Source: Saccharomycopsis fibuligera x Saccharomycopsis cf. fibuligera
Taxonomy: Eukaryota > Ascomycota > Saccharomycetes > Ascoideales > Saccharomycopsidaceae
Length of the DNA stretch: 64,000 nucleotides
Reading direction: 5' to 3'
Assembly (NCBI GenBank): GCA_001936135.1
Contig: CP012812.1
Coordinates: 558,001 to 622,000, forward strand
The position numbers and the translations under genes were made by a program. The stretch's first letter is position 1; each line of letters opens with the position of its first letter. Below are positions 31,609-42,747 of this stretch, one piece after another. The notes under the pieces were generated by a model. It searched no databases, had not been told where the DNA came from, and saw nothing but the letters and a program-made list of their open reading frames with translations.

Positions 31609-33552
31609 TTAATATTGATGAGTGTGAATATCTTTACGATGTTCCACCTTAATCAATGGTCTGTATCTTGGTTTCCACATTTGCGACTTCACCCATTCAT
31701 GAGCCTCGTTGAAATCTCTAGGCACGGTCACTTTCTCCTTGGTGCCCGGAATATATTCATCTTCCACTCTAGCCAAACCTTGTTCAACTGCTTTAAGCAA
31801 AACAGCAGTAGCAATTCTAGAAGAGCATTCGATAATTTGTTCAACGGGTGGCAATAAACCAGCCTTTGGGTTTTTGGCCTTTGGAGATAAGGTAGCTAAT
31901 TCATCAACAGCAGCACTGATCATTTCATCAGTAATTTCTTTAGCTCTGGACAAAACAGCACCCAAACCAATACCTGGGAATGAGAAACAGTTATTGTTTT
32001 CAGAACTAACGTAACCATTGACTGGCTTGAATGGTGAACCGGTAGCGACCAAAGCATTGAAATCGGTCCATTCCATCAAATCTTTTGGAGTGGCTTCATG
32101 CAATCTAGTTGGGTTGGATAATGGGAAGATAATTGGTTTGTCATTGTACTTGTACATTTCTTTGATGATTTCCTCAGTAAAAGAGCCAGGACGAGTAGAA
32201 CAACCAATCAAGATAGTTGGCTTAACTTTAGAAACAACATTGAATAACTCTTTGGTATCCACACCTTCCCAATCTGCAGCCTTGTCGGCATACAATAGCT
32301 GATCTTCCGTTGCCAAGCCATTGTCTTTCATGGAGTCAATGATCAACCCATGACGATCAACACAATGGATCTTGGATCTTGCTTCTTCAACACTGGCGCC
32401 ATGAGTTCTCATGTGGGAAACAATTTGATCAGCAATACCCAAACCAGCGGAACCAGAACCGAAAATGACAATTTTAGAGTCAAGCAAATCTCTCTTGGTG
32501 AAATTCAAAGCAGCAATAATGGAAGACATGACAACTGCACCAGTACCTTGAATATCATCATTAAAACATGGAAGCTCTTTTCTGTATCTTTTCAACAAAG
32601 CTCTAGCATTTCCGACACCAAAATCTTCAAAATGCACAACTGCATTTGGGTATCTTTTCTTGACTGATTTAATAAAAATGTCACAGAACGCATCATAAGC
32701 AGGACCACTAACTCTTGGGAATCTATTACCCATATATAATTCATCATCGGCCAACTCTTTGTTATTAGTTCCTACATCCAAGCAAACAGGAATGGCTCTA
32801 CCTGGATGTATACCGCCACAAAGGGTCATCAATGAAAGTTTGGAGATTGCGATTCTGACACCACCAACACCTTGGTCACCAATACCCAAGATACCTTCAC
32901 CATCAGAAACAACAATGTAGTCAACATCCTTATCTTCACCGAACGAAGACAATCTTTTCTCAACAGAATATGGATCAGTGATGTCCAAAAAGCAACCTTC
33001 CGGTTTTCTGAAACGATGAGAGTAGGCAGCAATAGCATCACCCTCAGTTGGGGTGTAAATGATTGGCAACAATTCTCTAACATGTCTTCTAACCAATTCG
33101 TAAAAAAGCACTTTATTCTGTTGTCTCATACTGGTACAAAAGTCGTTTTTAGCTAACGGGGTTTTCAAGAAGGATAATTGCTTGTAAGCTCTCTCCACTT
33201 GCTCATCCAAATTGTTAACTTGAGGAGGAAGCAAGCCTTCAAGGCCAAAAGCGATTCTTTCTTCGATGCTAAAAGCCGAACCTTTGTTGAAAAGTGGAGA
33301 GTTCAAGATTTGGAAACCAGTCAAATCACACTCCACCGGGCCTTCCACAGAAAGTCTGGTAGATTTAGGAATGTGGGCCTTGTATAAAGCAGCGGCTTCT
33401 TGACCAACTGGGGTTCTGGTGGTAATGGTATGAGTGTGGAAACCAGTACTCAAGTCCTCAGTGGAAAGAGTCTTGTTCGGGATACCAGCTCTGTTGTTCA
33501 AAGTGGCACTTTCAGCAGGAATAAAACCTTTGGTAACCTCGCTAATGGTCAT
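31609..33552 (-). CDS. MAE1: NAD(P)-dependent malic enzyme
   Basis: Oxidatively decarboxylates malate to pyruvate, linking the TCA cycle with pyruvate and NAD(P)H supply. The 647-aa length is near that of yeast Mae1. Family features are LLPIIYTPTEGDA, KPEGCFLDI, VVSDGEGILGIGDQGVGG, IPVCLDVGTNN, FEDFGVGNARALL, FNDDIQGTGAVV, the Rossmann glycines FGSGSAGLGIADQ, and FPLSNPT. The N-terminus (MTISEVTKGFIPAESATL) has early acidic residues and no clear matrix presequence, so a cytosolic location should be considered even though S. cerevisiae Mae1 is mitochondrial. Leucine codons are mostly TTG, and I found no CTG codon, indicating strong translation. It has an unusually long upstream region (about 4.8 kb). 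Confidence 0.97.
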   Translation of the reverse strand: MTISEVTKGFIPAESATLNNRAGIPNKTLSTEDLSTGFHTHTITTRTPVGQEAAALYKAHIPKSTRLSVEGPVECDLTGFQILNSPLFNKGSAFSIEERIAFGLEGLLPPQVNNLDEQVERAYKQLSFLKTPLAKNDFCTSMRQQNKVLFYELVRRHVRELLPIIYTPTEGDAIAAYSHRFRKPEGCFLDITDPYSVEKRLSSFGEDKDVDYIVVSDGEGILGIGDQGVGGVRIAISKLSLMTLCGGIHPGRAIPVCLDVGTNNKELADDELYMGNRFPRVSGPAYDAFCDIFIKSVKKRYPNAVVHFEDFGVGNARALLKRYRKELPCFNDDIQGTGAVVMSSIIAALNFTKRDLLDSKIVIFGSGSAGLGIADQIVSHMRTHGASVEEARSKIHCVDRHGLIIDSMKDNGLATEDQLLYADKAADWEGVDTKELFNVVSKVKPTILIGCSTRPGSFTEEIIKEMYKYNDKPIIFPLSNPTRLHEATPKDLMEWTDFNALVATGSPFKPVNGYVSSENNNCFSFPGIGLGAVLSRAKEITDEMISAAVDELATLSPKAKNPKAGLLPPVEQIIECSSRIATAVLLKAVEQGLARVEDEYIPGTKEKVTVPRDFNEAHEWVKSQMWKPRYRPLIKVEHRKDIHTHQY

Positions 33553-34070
33553 ATTGAATGTGTTATTGTGTAATTTGTGATATAATATAGTATGATATGA
33601 AATAGGTATCTGTATCTAAGCGAAGAACAGAGGGGAGAAAAATTTATGAGAGATATGAAATTTTATTTTGTTTATGTGAGATAGCAGTCAGCGAGTCTTT
33701 TATTTTGTGCTGGGTGCAAAGTTGCCAGATGGTAAAGGAAGACAGCAACTGATTGAACTTATGTGGAGAACAAAAGGAAAAAACGAAAAACAGAAGACTC
33801 TTTGGGTTATGTGAAGCTGGGTGACAGGTGCATCCAGGTACAGGAAAGAATCTAAAGCAGCAGGGCGAGTAATTTCTTTTCGCAAATGCTTTTGCAAGAC
33901 GACAGAAAGGAGTAATGAATATAAGGCAGAACGAACAAAACACAATCAGAGCAGCTTGCAAACAGTTACTGGCAATGCCAAACAGCAGCAACAGCTGGCT
34001 ATATATATCCACACACGACACTGCGACGTCTGCTGAAGCACCAAATGTTTGCTGTGTAGGATGAGATGGC

Positions 34071-34106
34071 CTGCATCCCATTGCATCCCGCTGCAGTGGG
34101 ATGCAG
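34071..34106. repeat. Perfect 10-base inverted repeat upstream of MAE1
   Basis: Arms CTGCATCCCA (34071-34080) and TGGGATGCAG (34097-34106) are perfect complements. The 16-base spacer contains another GCATCCC, so the left arm is partly duplicated. It lies about 520-555 bases before the MAE1 ATG and may be a regulator-binding palindrome. Confidence 0.55.
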
Positions 34107-37100
34107 TGCTATTGCATCGCGATTGCAGCGAGTTCTTCCGACAGTTACAAGTCTCTTCCTAGTTGCTCCGGGGGCTTCTCCTCTCCGCTGTGTCCACGCG
34201 CAAACCGCTTCAGCTCAAACAGCCGTGATTTTTACATTGAAGTGCTTATTATCGCTAACGGAGAGCGACTTGCTTTGGTGCATTTGGCATGTAATCCGAC
34301 TGGATCTATTCATATATGTTCTGATAAGAGTGGCCTTCGCACCCGGGGGTAGGCCAACCGATAATACAGTAAGTAATATATCAATGGGTTGATCTGAATT
34401 GGGCTGGGCGGCGCTGGGCATACATCAAAAATTAAAAAGAAATAGCCAATCAGGATTCTTAATACTGTAATCGATTGCAGTTGTCAAGCGGTACTCAGTC
34501 GCCGCTACTGGCAATGGCAGCCAGGAAACATGGAGAGTCAACCAAACTACCCACCGCCAACCTTGCAGTGCTACATATTCACGCACAAAAATTAAACTGA
34601 TGTCGCAACTGTACTCTCAGCTCCTGCGACACATGTATGTAAAGCGGTCAATTATAGTACAAAGTGTGGTCCAGATCAGTCTTCGAAGCTTGTGGAGTAG
34701 TAGTGATAATCTGTAATTGCAGTCGCAATTGGCTACAATTAGTAAGGCTAGCAAAGCAGGTCGAGTGCCTGGTCTGCGGCATTTGCACAAAATTGTATCT
34801 GTATATATAGTTGACAGACAGATCGACATGTGAGGGCTGTTGTCGCTTTGAACATAGCCGACACAATAGCAATTGAAACATCTGCTAAACGAATTCGCCG
34901 CGATCCCAAGACATGAGACGGCTCAACTAGGACCGCTCGGGGGCCCTGAATCTTCCTAGCGTTGATAATAACTGAGTAGTTCATATAATATCTGGTATAT
35001 TATTATTGTCGTCACCCTTGGTTGAAAATTGGTGGGAGCCAGCATCCATTGTAGAAAGCCGTTTTCGGTGAGGAGAAGAAACAACACGAAAAAGAAGCAG
35101 CATCGAGCTCCGGAGCCCATCGCAACGGTACCAGCCCAAATGCGGTAACATGCAGCCGGCGGGCTATCGGCAACCATAAAAATCATCAAAACTACAAACT
35201 ATTAGCTTAATCCATCGAATAAACGCTGGCCTTCGAAAAAACAGCTTTGCCGCCGAATTGATAGATGAGTCAACCACTATTAAGTTCAGCTTGTCCGAGC
35301 TTATGCTACAAGAGCAAGGCCAATCTCCTGATTTAGTGCTAGATTGAAGCAGATCCGCGAACCATGCTAAATTGCTGCGACAAGCGACAAATTGCCCTAA
35401 TTGCTACGATACTGTCAAATAAGTCAAACGGCCCCGACATTCGCTTTGAAACAAAAAAAATTAAATTCTGGCCCTATAAGACCCGTGAGAGAAAAAATAA
35501 AATAAAAAAAAGCAGACAAACATAGATTGAAAACTTTTATTCATGTTTTTGAGATATTTCACGTGATATATCCTATTGTCTGGTAACGCTAAAATAAAAA
35601 CTCCGAAAATAGGCGAATTTCCTGTGCAAATCTTAAGCCTCAACATTATATAGCTCAATCAGTGTAGCAGTTGTTTAACGGTGGTGTGTAGTATAATATT
35701 GGATGTGGTGCTTAGCCTTTTCCGTGGGTCGGTTGTTTTTATAGATGGGGTTTTGCTAGAAGTAGGCCCAAGACTTTTTACAATCTAACGTTGGCAATTG
35801 CTTCAAAGCGGACAAAAAGGCCGTATTCTCGGCAATTATAGTCGTTTTGGGCAGTCAATGAACTGCCCGCAATGGTCCCTTGAGCTCAGCAGCTCTGCTA
35901 ACTAATTAGCTAAGATATCATAAATATAACTGAATCAGCTTAACTCCGTGTAGATCTCAATATGTGGCTGGATCTGTGGCTACGCTTGGACTTTTTAGGA
36001 CATTGAAGAAATAAAAAAAAAGAAAAAAAAAAAAATTCAGCATCGTCAAAGAGGGGCTGAAGCTTCAAAAGTCCCGCTCCTTTAAAAGAGATCCGGAACT
36101 TATAACGGAGGTCATAAATACACATTTTGTTGATTACGTAAAATTTCCCGTTAATAGGCGTCAATTTGATGCTAGTCTTGAAAGTGTTTCCTAATGTGGT
36201 AGTGTGCCCATCTGCACGTCGGAAAAATTAGAATTATGTAAATAATAATAGTATTATGAATATTATTAGTTGTATGAGTTTTTGCCTTGACCAATTGAAC
36301 TTTTGAGCTGTTGGTATCAATCAAAGTGGGATGTAGCTATCCAATAAGCCTGAATCACAGGCTGGATATTTATTCCTGATGGCGCTTCAGGTAATGGGCG
36401 TGGGCATGTGTTTCTATCTTTTGCAAGAAATCACAAGTTCCACGATGTTGTCATTTCAAGCTGTAGATTGATCAGCAATATATTGCATGTAATATGGACG
36501 GATAAATTCATCTGCAAAAATGGCCTGCAACCAAAGAAGTTTGCAGCACAATATATTGTGAACACCTCCCAAGATATTAAGCGAAAAGATTTCAGATCAA
36601 AAAATTTCTAATGTTCTTAACGCAAAGTGTACCATCTCTTGGCAAGCCTAATGCCAATCGAGAACAGCATTGATTAAAAAATCAATCAATCCATAGACCC
36701 TTCAACTTTATTGTACTATTGTAGTATATAGGTAGTATGCTATGTCTTAAGTTTACAATTACTAACAAATTCAATGCGTATGGTAAACTGTATTCAGCAA
36801 GGAAAACTCCGAAGCTTTCAGGCATGCCTGTCGCTAAAAAAAAAAAAAAAAAAAAAAAAAAAAGAAAAAAAAGTAACTTGGCAGTTTCTGGATCTCACAA
36901 AAGCCATGCTGTACTACAGTAAGCTTACCATAACAAATGTTAATTTTTCCTTTTGTTTTATGGTATTCTGAAGAATTTTCACAGCTATATGCATGTACAG
37001 TGTAATATATACGCTTTATACGCTCATGGAGTTATAACACACACACACACGAAAATGGTTTGTACCAAACAGGACAACTGCAGCTCAAACTAGAGTCGGG

Positions 37101-37174
37101 TAACCAAAGAGAAAATTTTCTCGGTATTTTAATTTTTTCTTTCCCCTCTTTCTTTTCGTCAAAGCATTTGGCTC

Positions 37175-37390
37175 GCACGGCTATAGCAGCACGCGCGTGT
37201 CTGCGGACAACGCCAACATTGAAGAAAAATTCATCTCACCTCACCCGCACGCTGGCAGCGCTAGCCCGCTGGCTCTGGAGCCCCCCCCCCCCCTCCCCAC
37301 TCAACTTTCAGCTTCAGCCGTGGCTGTGACCGTGGCCACCGTTCGACCTCACGAGGTGAGTTCTGGCGCTCGCGCGCGCTGTGCGGCTGA
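37175..37390. other. GC-rich island in the 4.8 kb gap
   Basis: About 215 bases with many CG dinucleotides (for example CACGCGCGTG near 37191 and GCTCGCGCGCGC near 37368) and a 13-base C run, in sharp contrast to the AT-rich flanks. The ORFs crossing it are unlike normal proteins (long Pro runs). Confidence 0.5.
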
Positions 37391-38352
37391 AACCTAAGAA
37401 ATTACGGTAAATCACAATATTTCGCTAGCAGCACTTGCTCGCTTAATGTATACATACACTTGCTCTGCACATAACAAAAAAGCCGACCAAATAATGGTGG
37501 TTGTAGAACATAATTACCCATATTTTAGAAACAAGTACCAAATTATATTCAAATATTCAAAATTCTTTTTTTTATTTTGTAGAAATAAACAATCCCTTAC
37601 CTCATAGGCTTTTCAGCACTACCTACTACATCGCACCGCTCTCCAACATCAGTATCACCAGCCCACGCATGTTGACAACCCACAACATTAAAGCCAAATG
37701 GCCAACATTAAAGTTAAGATCCAAAAATCTGGACTCATAAACCGTTAAACCCAAATACCTTGACAGCATGATAGCTAGCAGATTATGTTTGATTAGCGAA
37801 CAGGTCTTAACTTTCCTTTTTGGCGTCCCCATATGGAGTAGTCTGGATTATCACCACTTTGCATAGAGTGGGGTTTGGTGAGGGGCAAACCAGGGTGCGC
37901 CATCTTGAGGGGCTAAGATCTGTCAATGTGTAAATCTGTCAACCTAAATTGATGCGTTTGGTTTCAACATGACTGGGGCTCAACATGAGATTCAACCTTG
38001 GAGATGTGTGTGTCCACATTTTTATGAGAACCATCCTTGCTTAATGTTTTTTTTTTGACATAATATCTTGTTTGTGTTAACTAGATCCTGCCTCAATGGC
38101 GTGATACAGCACTGTAGCACATTGGTGCATGGAATCTCTACTAAATAGTATCAAACATTCTACTGGTAATTTGAAAGAATTTGAATAACTTATTATGAGA
38201 AAAAAGAAGAGTAAAAAGCAGTTGACAAAAGCAGAAATACAAATAAAGGACAAAGTAAAGAACAAAGCAAGTTATAAGGAAAATTTTATAATACAAATGA
38301 ATTTGAAGTTGAAGAGAGTGTTAGAAGGAGAGGAAACGGTAAAGTGACCCAT

Positions 38353-39300
38353 TCAAGTAGATTTTTTCCACGATGGACTACCAGGCAAAGCAGCAGAAGG
38401 AATACCAAAATAGTTATTTTGCTTGTTAGTCACCATTGCAAAAGCGTTATACCAAGCAACAATGGCAGTAAAGATTCCAAATGCGCCACCAGCAACCGCA
38501 CAGTTTGTCACCCCGGTGAAAGCATGCGCACTTAAAAGCATAAAGGTCACAAACAAACTAAAAAATAACATGAAAAACTCTAACGTTGTCTTGAAAGTGC
38601 ACAACATTAAAAACAATGTGAAAATTGCCCATGTTAACAAATAAAAGCCTAATGCGCTATTAAGCTGACTTGTATCTTTCCCATAAGCTTCAGCAATACC
38701 AAAACTTTCGGTCAAGATGGCAGCATAAGAAAGCCAAAACCCACCGTAGGAGGAAAATGCAAGACCTCCAAACGTGCTGCCTTTAGCTAACTCCCACATA
38801 CCAGCAAGAATCTGTACTATACCACCATAGAAGAATGCCATTCCAGCCACAACATTTGGAGTACTGATTCCCAAAGCACCACAGTTGTAAATTGATAAAA
38901 GAAAAGTAGTGGCGGCAAAAGCGCAAAGTCCAAGAGGCGCAGGATTACCAAAAGTTGCTGGAGTTGGTGCTCCTGGGGGAGCTGGGGCAGATGATGAAAA
39001 AGAATTGGCAGATTTTTGTGGTTGTAATCTGAGTCTTTGGCTTTCACTTAAATGTTGAATTCCAAGAGCTTCAAGGAGCTCGCTTTTGAAAATTTTGGTG
39101 TTTCCCAAAATTAATACCTCCTCGCCATTGAGACCAGGACTGGTCAATACTCGCGATACAGTACGAGTGTCATATTTGGTGCTACCTTCACTGTTAGTGA
39201 TTTCCTTGGAGTACATTCTCGTTGGAGCATTTTTTTCCAAATCTTGATTACTGTAGTTGCTAATGTCACTGTTTATACTAGCTTGTGAAGAAGTCGACAT
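38353..39300 (-). CDS. ATO (GPR1/FUN34/YaaH) family acetate/ammonia transporter
   Basis: Plasma-membrane transporter of the AceTr family, linked to acetate uptake and ammonia export in yeasts. The start is set at the first ATG, 39300 (MSTSSQASINS), giving 315 aa. The signature NPAPLGLCAFAATTFLLS is at about 120-137, followed by six hydrophobic segments, with FSSYGGFWLSYA in the middle. The roughly 115-residue cytosolic N-terminus is polar and Ser-rich with a Gln/Lys segment. It ends in a short basic tail. Candida relatives carry many ATO paralogues, so no specific number is given. Expression probably responds to carbon source, judging from the family only. It is divergent from FTH1 across 3.4 kb. 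Confidence 0.93.
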   Translation of the reverse strand: MSTSSQASINSDISNYSNQDLEKNAPTRMYSKEITNSEGSTKYDTRTVSRVLTSPGLNGEEVLILGNTKIFKSELLEALGIQHLSESQRLRLQPQKSANSFSSSAPAPPGAPTPATFGNPAPLGLCAFAATTFLLSIYNCGALGISTPNVVAGMAFFYGGIVQILAGMWELAKGSTFGGLAFSSYGGFWLSYAAILTESFGIAEAYGKDTSQLNSALGFYLLTWAIFTLFLMLCTFKTTLEFFMLFFSLFVTFMLLSAHAFTGVTNCAVAGGAFGIFTAIVAWYNAFAMVTNKQNNYFGIPSAALPGSPSWKKST

Positions 39301-40932
39301 TGTGTGATTTGGTGAATCGGGGAATTGCAAGAGATTAAATGTGTAAATAGAGATTCAAAAGAAAAAAGAAGAAGAAGAAGAAACACAAATGCGAAAAATT
39401 ATGAGTAAGCGCTGCAAGTATATCAAAGGTTAGAAGATAGAAATTAAGAGAAATAAAAAAGTTTAAAAATGTAAATGCAATAGAAAGGAAATTGGCGATT
39501 TATAAAACAAGAAGGAAAGAAGAAGGGCTAATAGCTACAAAGTACCTCACAACCTCGCATTCAACACTAGCTAGCCTTACACACAGACATGCTGTATTAT
39601 TTTACTTTTTTTTATTTTTTTTATACTTCTTTTTAATGCCATTGATTCGTTGTTGCTGCCATTCAAGGCAACAGCGTTCTTGGTAATTTTCCGCATATTC
39701 AGAAGCTTTCTTGGTGCACCATTTTAGCCAATGAGTGCGGCTGAAGGTTGAGGAAAAAGACCGCATGTAGGTAAAGACATCAATGTGCGTGAATCTGCTT
39801 CAAAACTATTGTTTGTTTTCATGCAGTTAAAGAAAACTAAGACCACAGCTAAAGATAGGGCTGCGCGCTCAAAGCTTTTTTTTTTCTAATCTCAAAGCTT
39901 TTAACTTGTTTATATGTTTTAGAAAAGTTAATAAAGCTTGGTTTTTTTTGAAGTTCAGTACAAAATGCCCTACATGGGGCTGGTAAAAGACTTGGTATTT
40001 CTTTTCTGCACCCCCTTTTTTTAAAAAAAATAATAGTAAGTATTGCCAACGCCTCTCCTTGCCTTTTTGTGCTTTCCATCTTGGTCAATATTATTTTTGA
40101 CCGCTCTTCAGTAATTTCAACAAAGAAGCAAATTTAGCGAGCAGGGAAAAATAAAAGCAAAATCCTTCACTAGCGAAATTGAGATACAGCCGTGCCCAAG
40201 TAGCCAGTAATGAGGAAAAAATTCTCTTTTGCAATGAATAAGTAAATTAATGCAGCGCAGTTTGAGCAGCTAAAAAGGTAGCAGCAAAGCGTTTACTTTG
40301 CAGCAAAATTTACCTCGATAATGCATAGATATACAGCATATCACATATGTGAAATCTCGTTCAGCCGTGCCTGGGCTGGCGGCGGCGGTTTCAGCAGCGT
40401 TTTTGCGTCCATGACGAGATTACAGATTTTTATAATAGTTGGGCTATTATTGTGATATATGCAGAATTTCGAAAACAATACAAATATCAGTGACCGTTTT
40501 GCGCTTCTCGGTGTTGCTTCTGAATGGATGATTAGCGAACTTGCCAATACGATGATTACAGTGCCTTACTGAGTGTCTTCGTTCTGTAAAAAAAAAAAAA
40601 AAAGGACAACCATGCGAATATAGAAAAAACTGCTATAGGGCCTGTAATTTTAAAGTCCTTTTTAACTCATGTCATGTTTTTCCACTTGAAAAGTATTTTA
40701 TATGAATTAAATATTGAAAATTTGATTTACCATTTTGTCTGTAGGTGTATAATGACACACCAAAAGATTGGCGACCAGCCAGTAGATGTTGAATTATGTA
40801 GTGACTCCTCTAAAAGTAATAAAATTTTTCCTTATAAATTATTAGCTTGCTAGATATACCCTATAGTCTATTGATTATGAGAGCCACAGCTAGCACGTTG
40901 ATCCTAAATAGCGCAGCTGCATTTTAATGATG

Positions 40933-40954
40933 CGTTCTCGAACTCGAGAGAACG
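40933..40954. repeat. Palindromic element with TTCTCGAA core
   Basis: The outer arms CGTTCTC and GAGAACG are complementary. The left half contains TTC-N2-GAA, the unit arrangement of a heat-shock element, with another GAA close by. A regulatory site is possible; the function is not shown. Confidence 0.35.
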
Positions 40955-41646
40955 ATTCCTTAGAAAGAGACCAAAAAATAGAGACTATGCTTTGCGACGA
41001 TATATTGGGTAAAGGGAGTTGACGAACAATAAGATTCTCCAACTTTTTTTCTCTTATGCTTTAGTTAATTATCAATTTTATTTAATTTGGTAGGGAAATA
41101 GGGATTCTTGAAGGAACGACGTTGGCCATGAAAACAATCAAGATGCTTTTTTGAAAAACGATTCAATAAGAATCAAACAATTTGCTAAGGGAGCCTAAGG
41201 ACAGGGCACGGCTATACACCAAATACGCTGACTGAGGCTGTTAGTGTTTCATAATTTCAAAAATTCTATGCATTTTGCAGTTTCAGTGTCTTCAATATGC
41301 TCAACATCAACCTCGCCACCACCCGCAAAAGAAGCGTAACGATATAATTTCGAAATATTGTTGTAAAACCTTAGGCCAATATGTCAGTCTCATTTGGCCT
41401 AACACACCAAAGCATTTACCAGAAAAGCAGCTTAAAGCTCAGTCATATACGATTTTTTTAATCTTTTGATTTACGAAAAAAATGTGAGAGTAAATGCAAG
41501 AATTCATCGATGGTCCAGATAGTCCTGTACTGCTTGGCATGGAAAAATAGTCTGCAGGAAGAGGGGCACAGCCGTCCAGAGGGGGAGTTTTTTCCTAAGC
41601 AGATCTGCAGAGCTTTTTTTGTGGTGCGGCTGTAAAGGATCGTCTT

Positions 41647-41668
41647 CCCCCCCCCCCCCCCCCCCCCC
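41647..41668. repeat. 22-base poly-C tract
   Basis: An uninterrupted run of 22 C on the + strand in AT-rich DNA. The complementary poly-G could form G-quadruplex structures. The exact length is prone to sequencing error. Confidence 0.7.
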
Positions 41669-42747
41669 AAAGTGGACTACTGACGGTATAATACTAGATG
41701 CATTTCTATCAAGAATATCTGTTTGATATGTTTACCCCGGGCTCAATACTCAGAAGGCTTAATCTTTGATGTAAATCAAACCTTTAAAATATCCAGGGTG
41801 CAAATCGCCACGCTGCCCAGAGATATTCGCAGATTCAAGTTCTTTACTACCTTCCCAGCCACCACAACCCCTCAAATCTTTCTTGGCTATCTAAATAAAC
41901 CAAAAATTTTTCATCATATTTGCTAGGAACTTCACAATTGCTATTTACAAATGTTGTTTTTATGGCGTGTAATTGTTTTTCTTTTTTTTTCTTTTTTTTT
42001 TATTTATTTATTTTATATATATATATATATATATAAAGGCCCAGAGAAATTTTGACGACTGCTTCACGGAAAAAATACAGTTGAAAGCAAATGGGGTGCA
42101 AAACCCACAAAATGGTAGTCATCGTGGAAGTTGTTGACCTACATATTATCAACTTATTACTAGCCAACCCCTTTTCCAGTCCAGAAGGACTTCAGTACTA
42201 AAACCAGCCCTTCCTACCAAAATACTTTCAAACCACAGCGCTAATTGTCTTTTACAATAACGCCATAGCTCACTTGTAAAGACAAGCCATTTTGTCTGTT
42301 AGAGCGGTTAACAATTGCTACAACATCCGCGGTAATGTTATGCGCGGTCAACGTCAAAAAAGAAAGATACCTGACGGCATCCCAAGAGTAGCATCAGTAA
42401 ACATACCTTACGCAAGACAAATATTTAAATATGTAGCTTGCGATGATTTCATTCACTTTAATTCTTGCCATCCTTTGACTATAACTACACAGCGAGTTTC
42501 TCTGCTACCCCTTGTCTAGATTGATTAGATAAACTTATGATGACATAATCACTGACTAAGGTGAAACCTTTCTTTTTCACGCAAATCCCATGTGAAGACA
42601 AGAAGAAAAAACTGCACCCCTCGAGCCATTTCTTTTTTCTAATGGCGTTTAATACCATAAATACATCATCTTTACTAGCTGTCATTTTTAGGATCGGGTA
42701 GTCAAGTATTGTCTTATCAAGTACCATATTGCAAAGATATTTACAAG

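Larger units (their letters stand above)
33553..38352. other. 4.8 kb gene-poor region upstream of MAE1
   Basis: This is the longest empty stretch. MAE1 and the ATO gene both point left, so it covers the MAE1 promoter and the ATO 3' flank. Small ORFs are scattered, none convincing. Notable contents are a perfect 10-base inverted repeat at 34071-34106, a 28-base A run at 36836-36863, a CA repeat near 37039-37051, and a GC-rich island at about 37175-37390 with a 13-base C run (37281-37293) and CGCG clusters. Such a stretch could hide an ncRNA, a replication origin, a centromere or a spliced gene; nothing seen decides this. Confidence 0.5.
39301..42747. promoter_or_regulatory. 3.4 kb divergent ATO/FTH1 intergenic region
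   Basis: No credible gene was found. The stretch must contain the promoters of both divergent genes, far longer than is usual for this window. It includes a GAA repeat near 39366-39380, a heat-shock-like palindrome at 40933-40954, a 22-base C run at 41647-41668, T-rich tracts near 41980-42000 and a TA repeat at about 42014-42036. Hidden RNA genes are possible. Confidence 0.5.

Noticed and set aside
33644-34081. 145-codon frame upstream of MAE1 on the minus strand
   Set aside because: Cys/Phe/Ser-rich composition from T-rich DNA, lies in the MAE1 promoter, and has no family resemblance.
37060-37397. Overlapping frames in the GC-rich island
   Set aside because: Pro/Ala/Leu strings arising from C runs; no domain or relative recognised.
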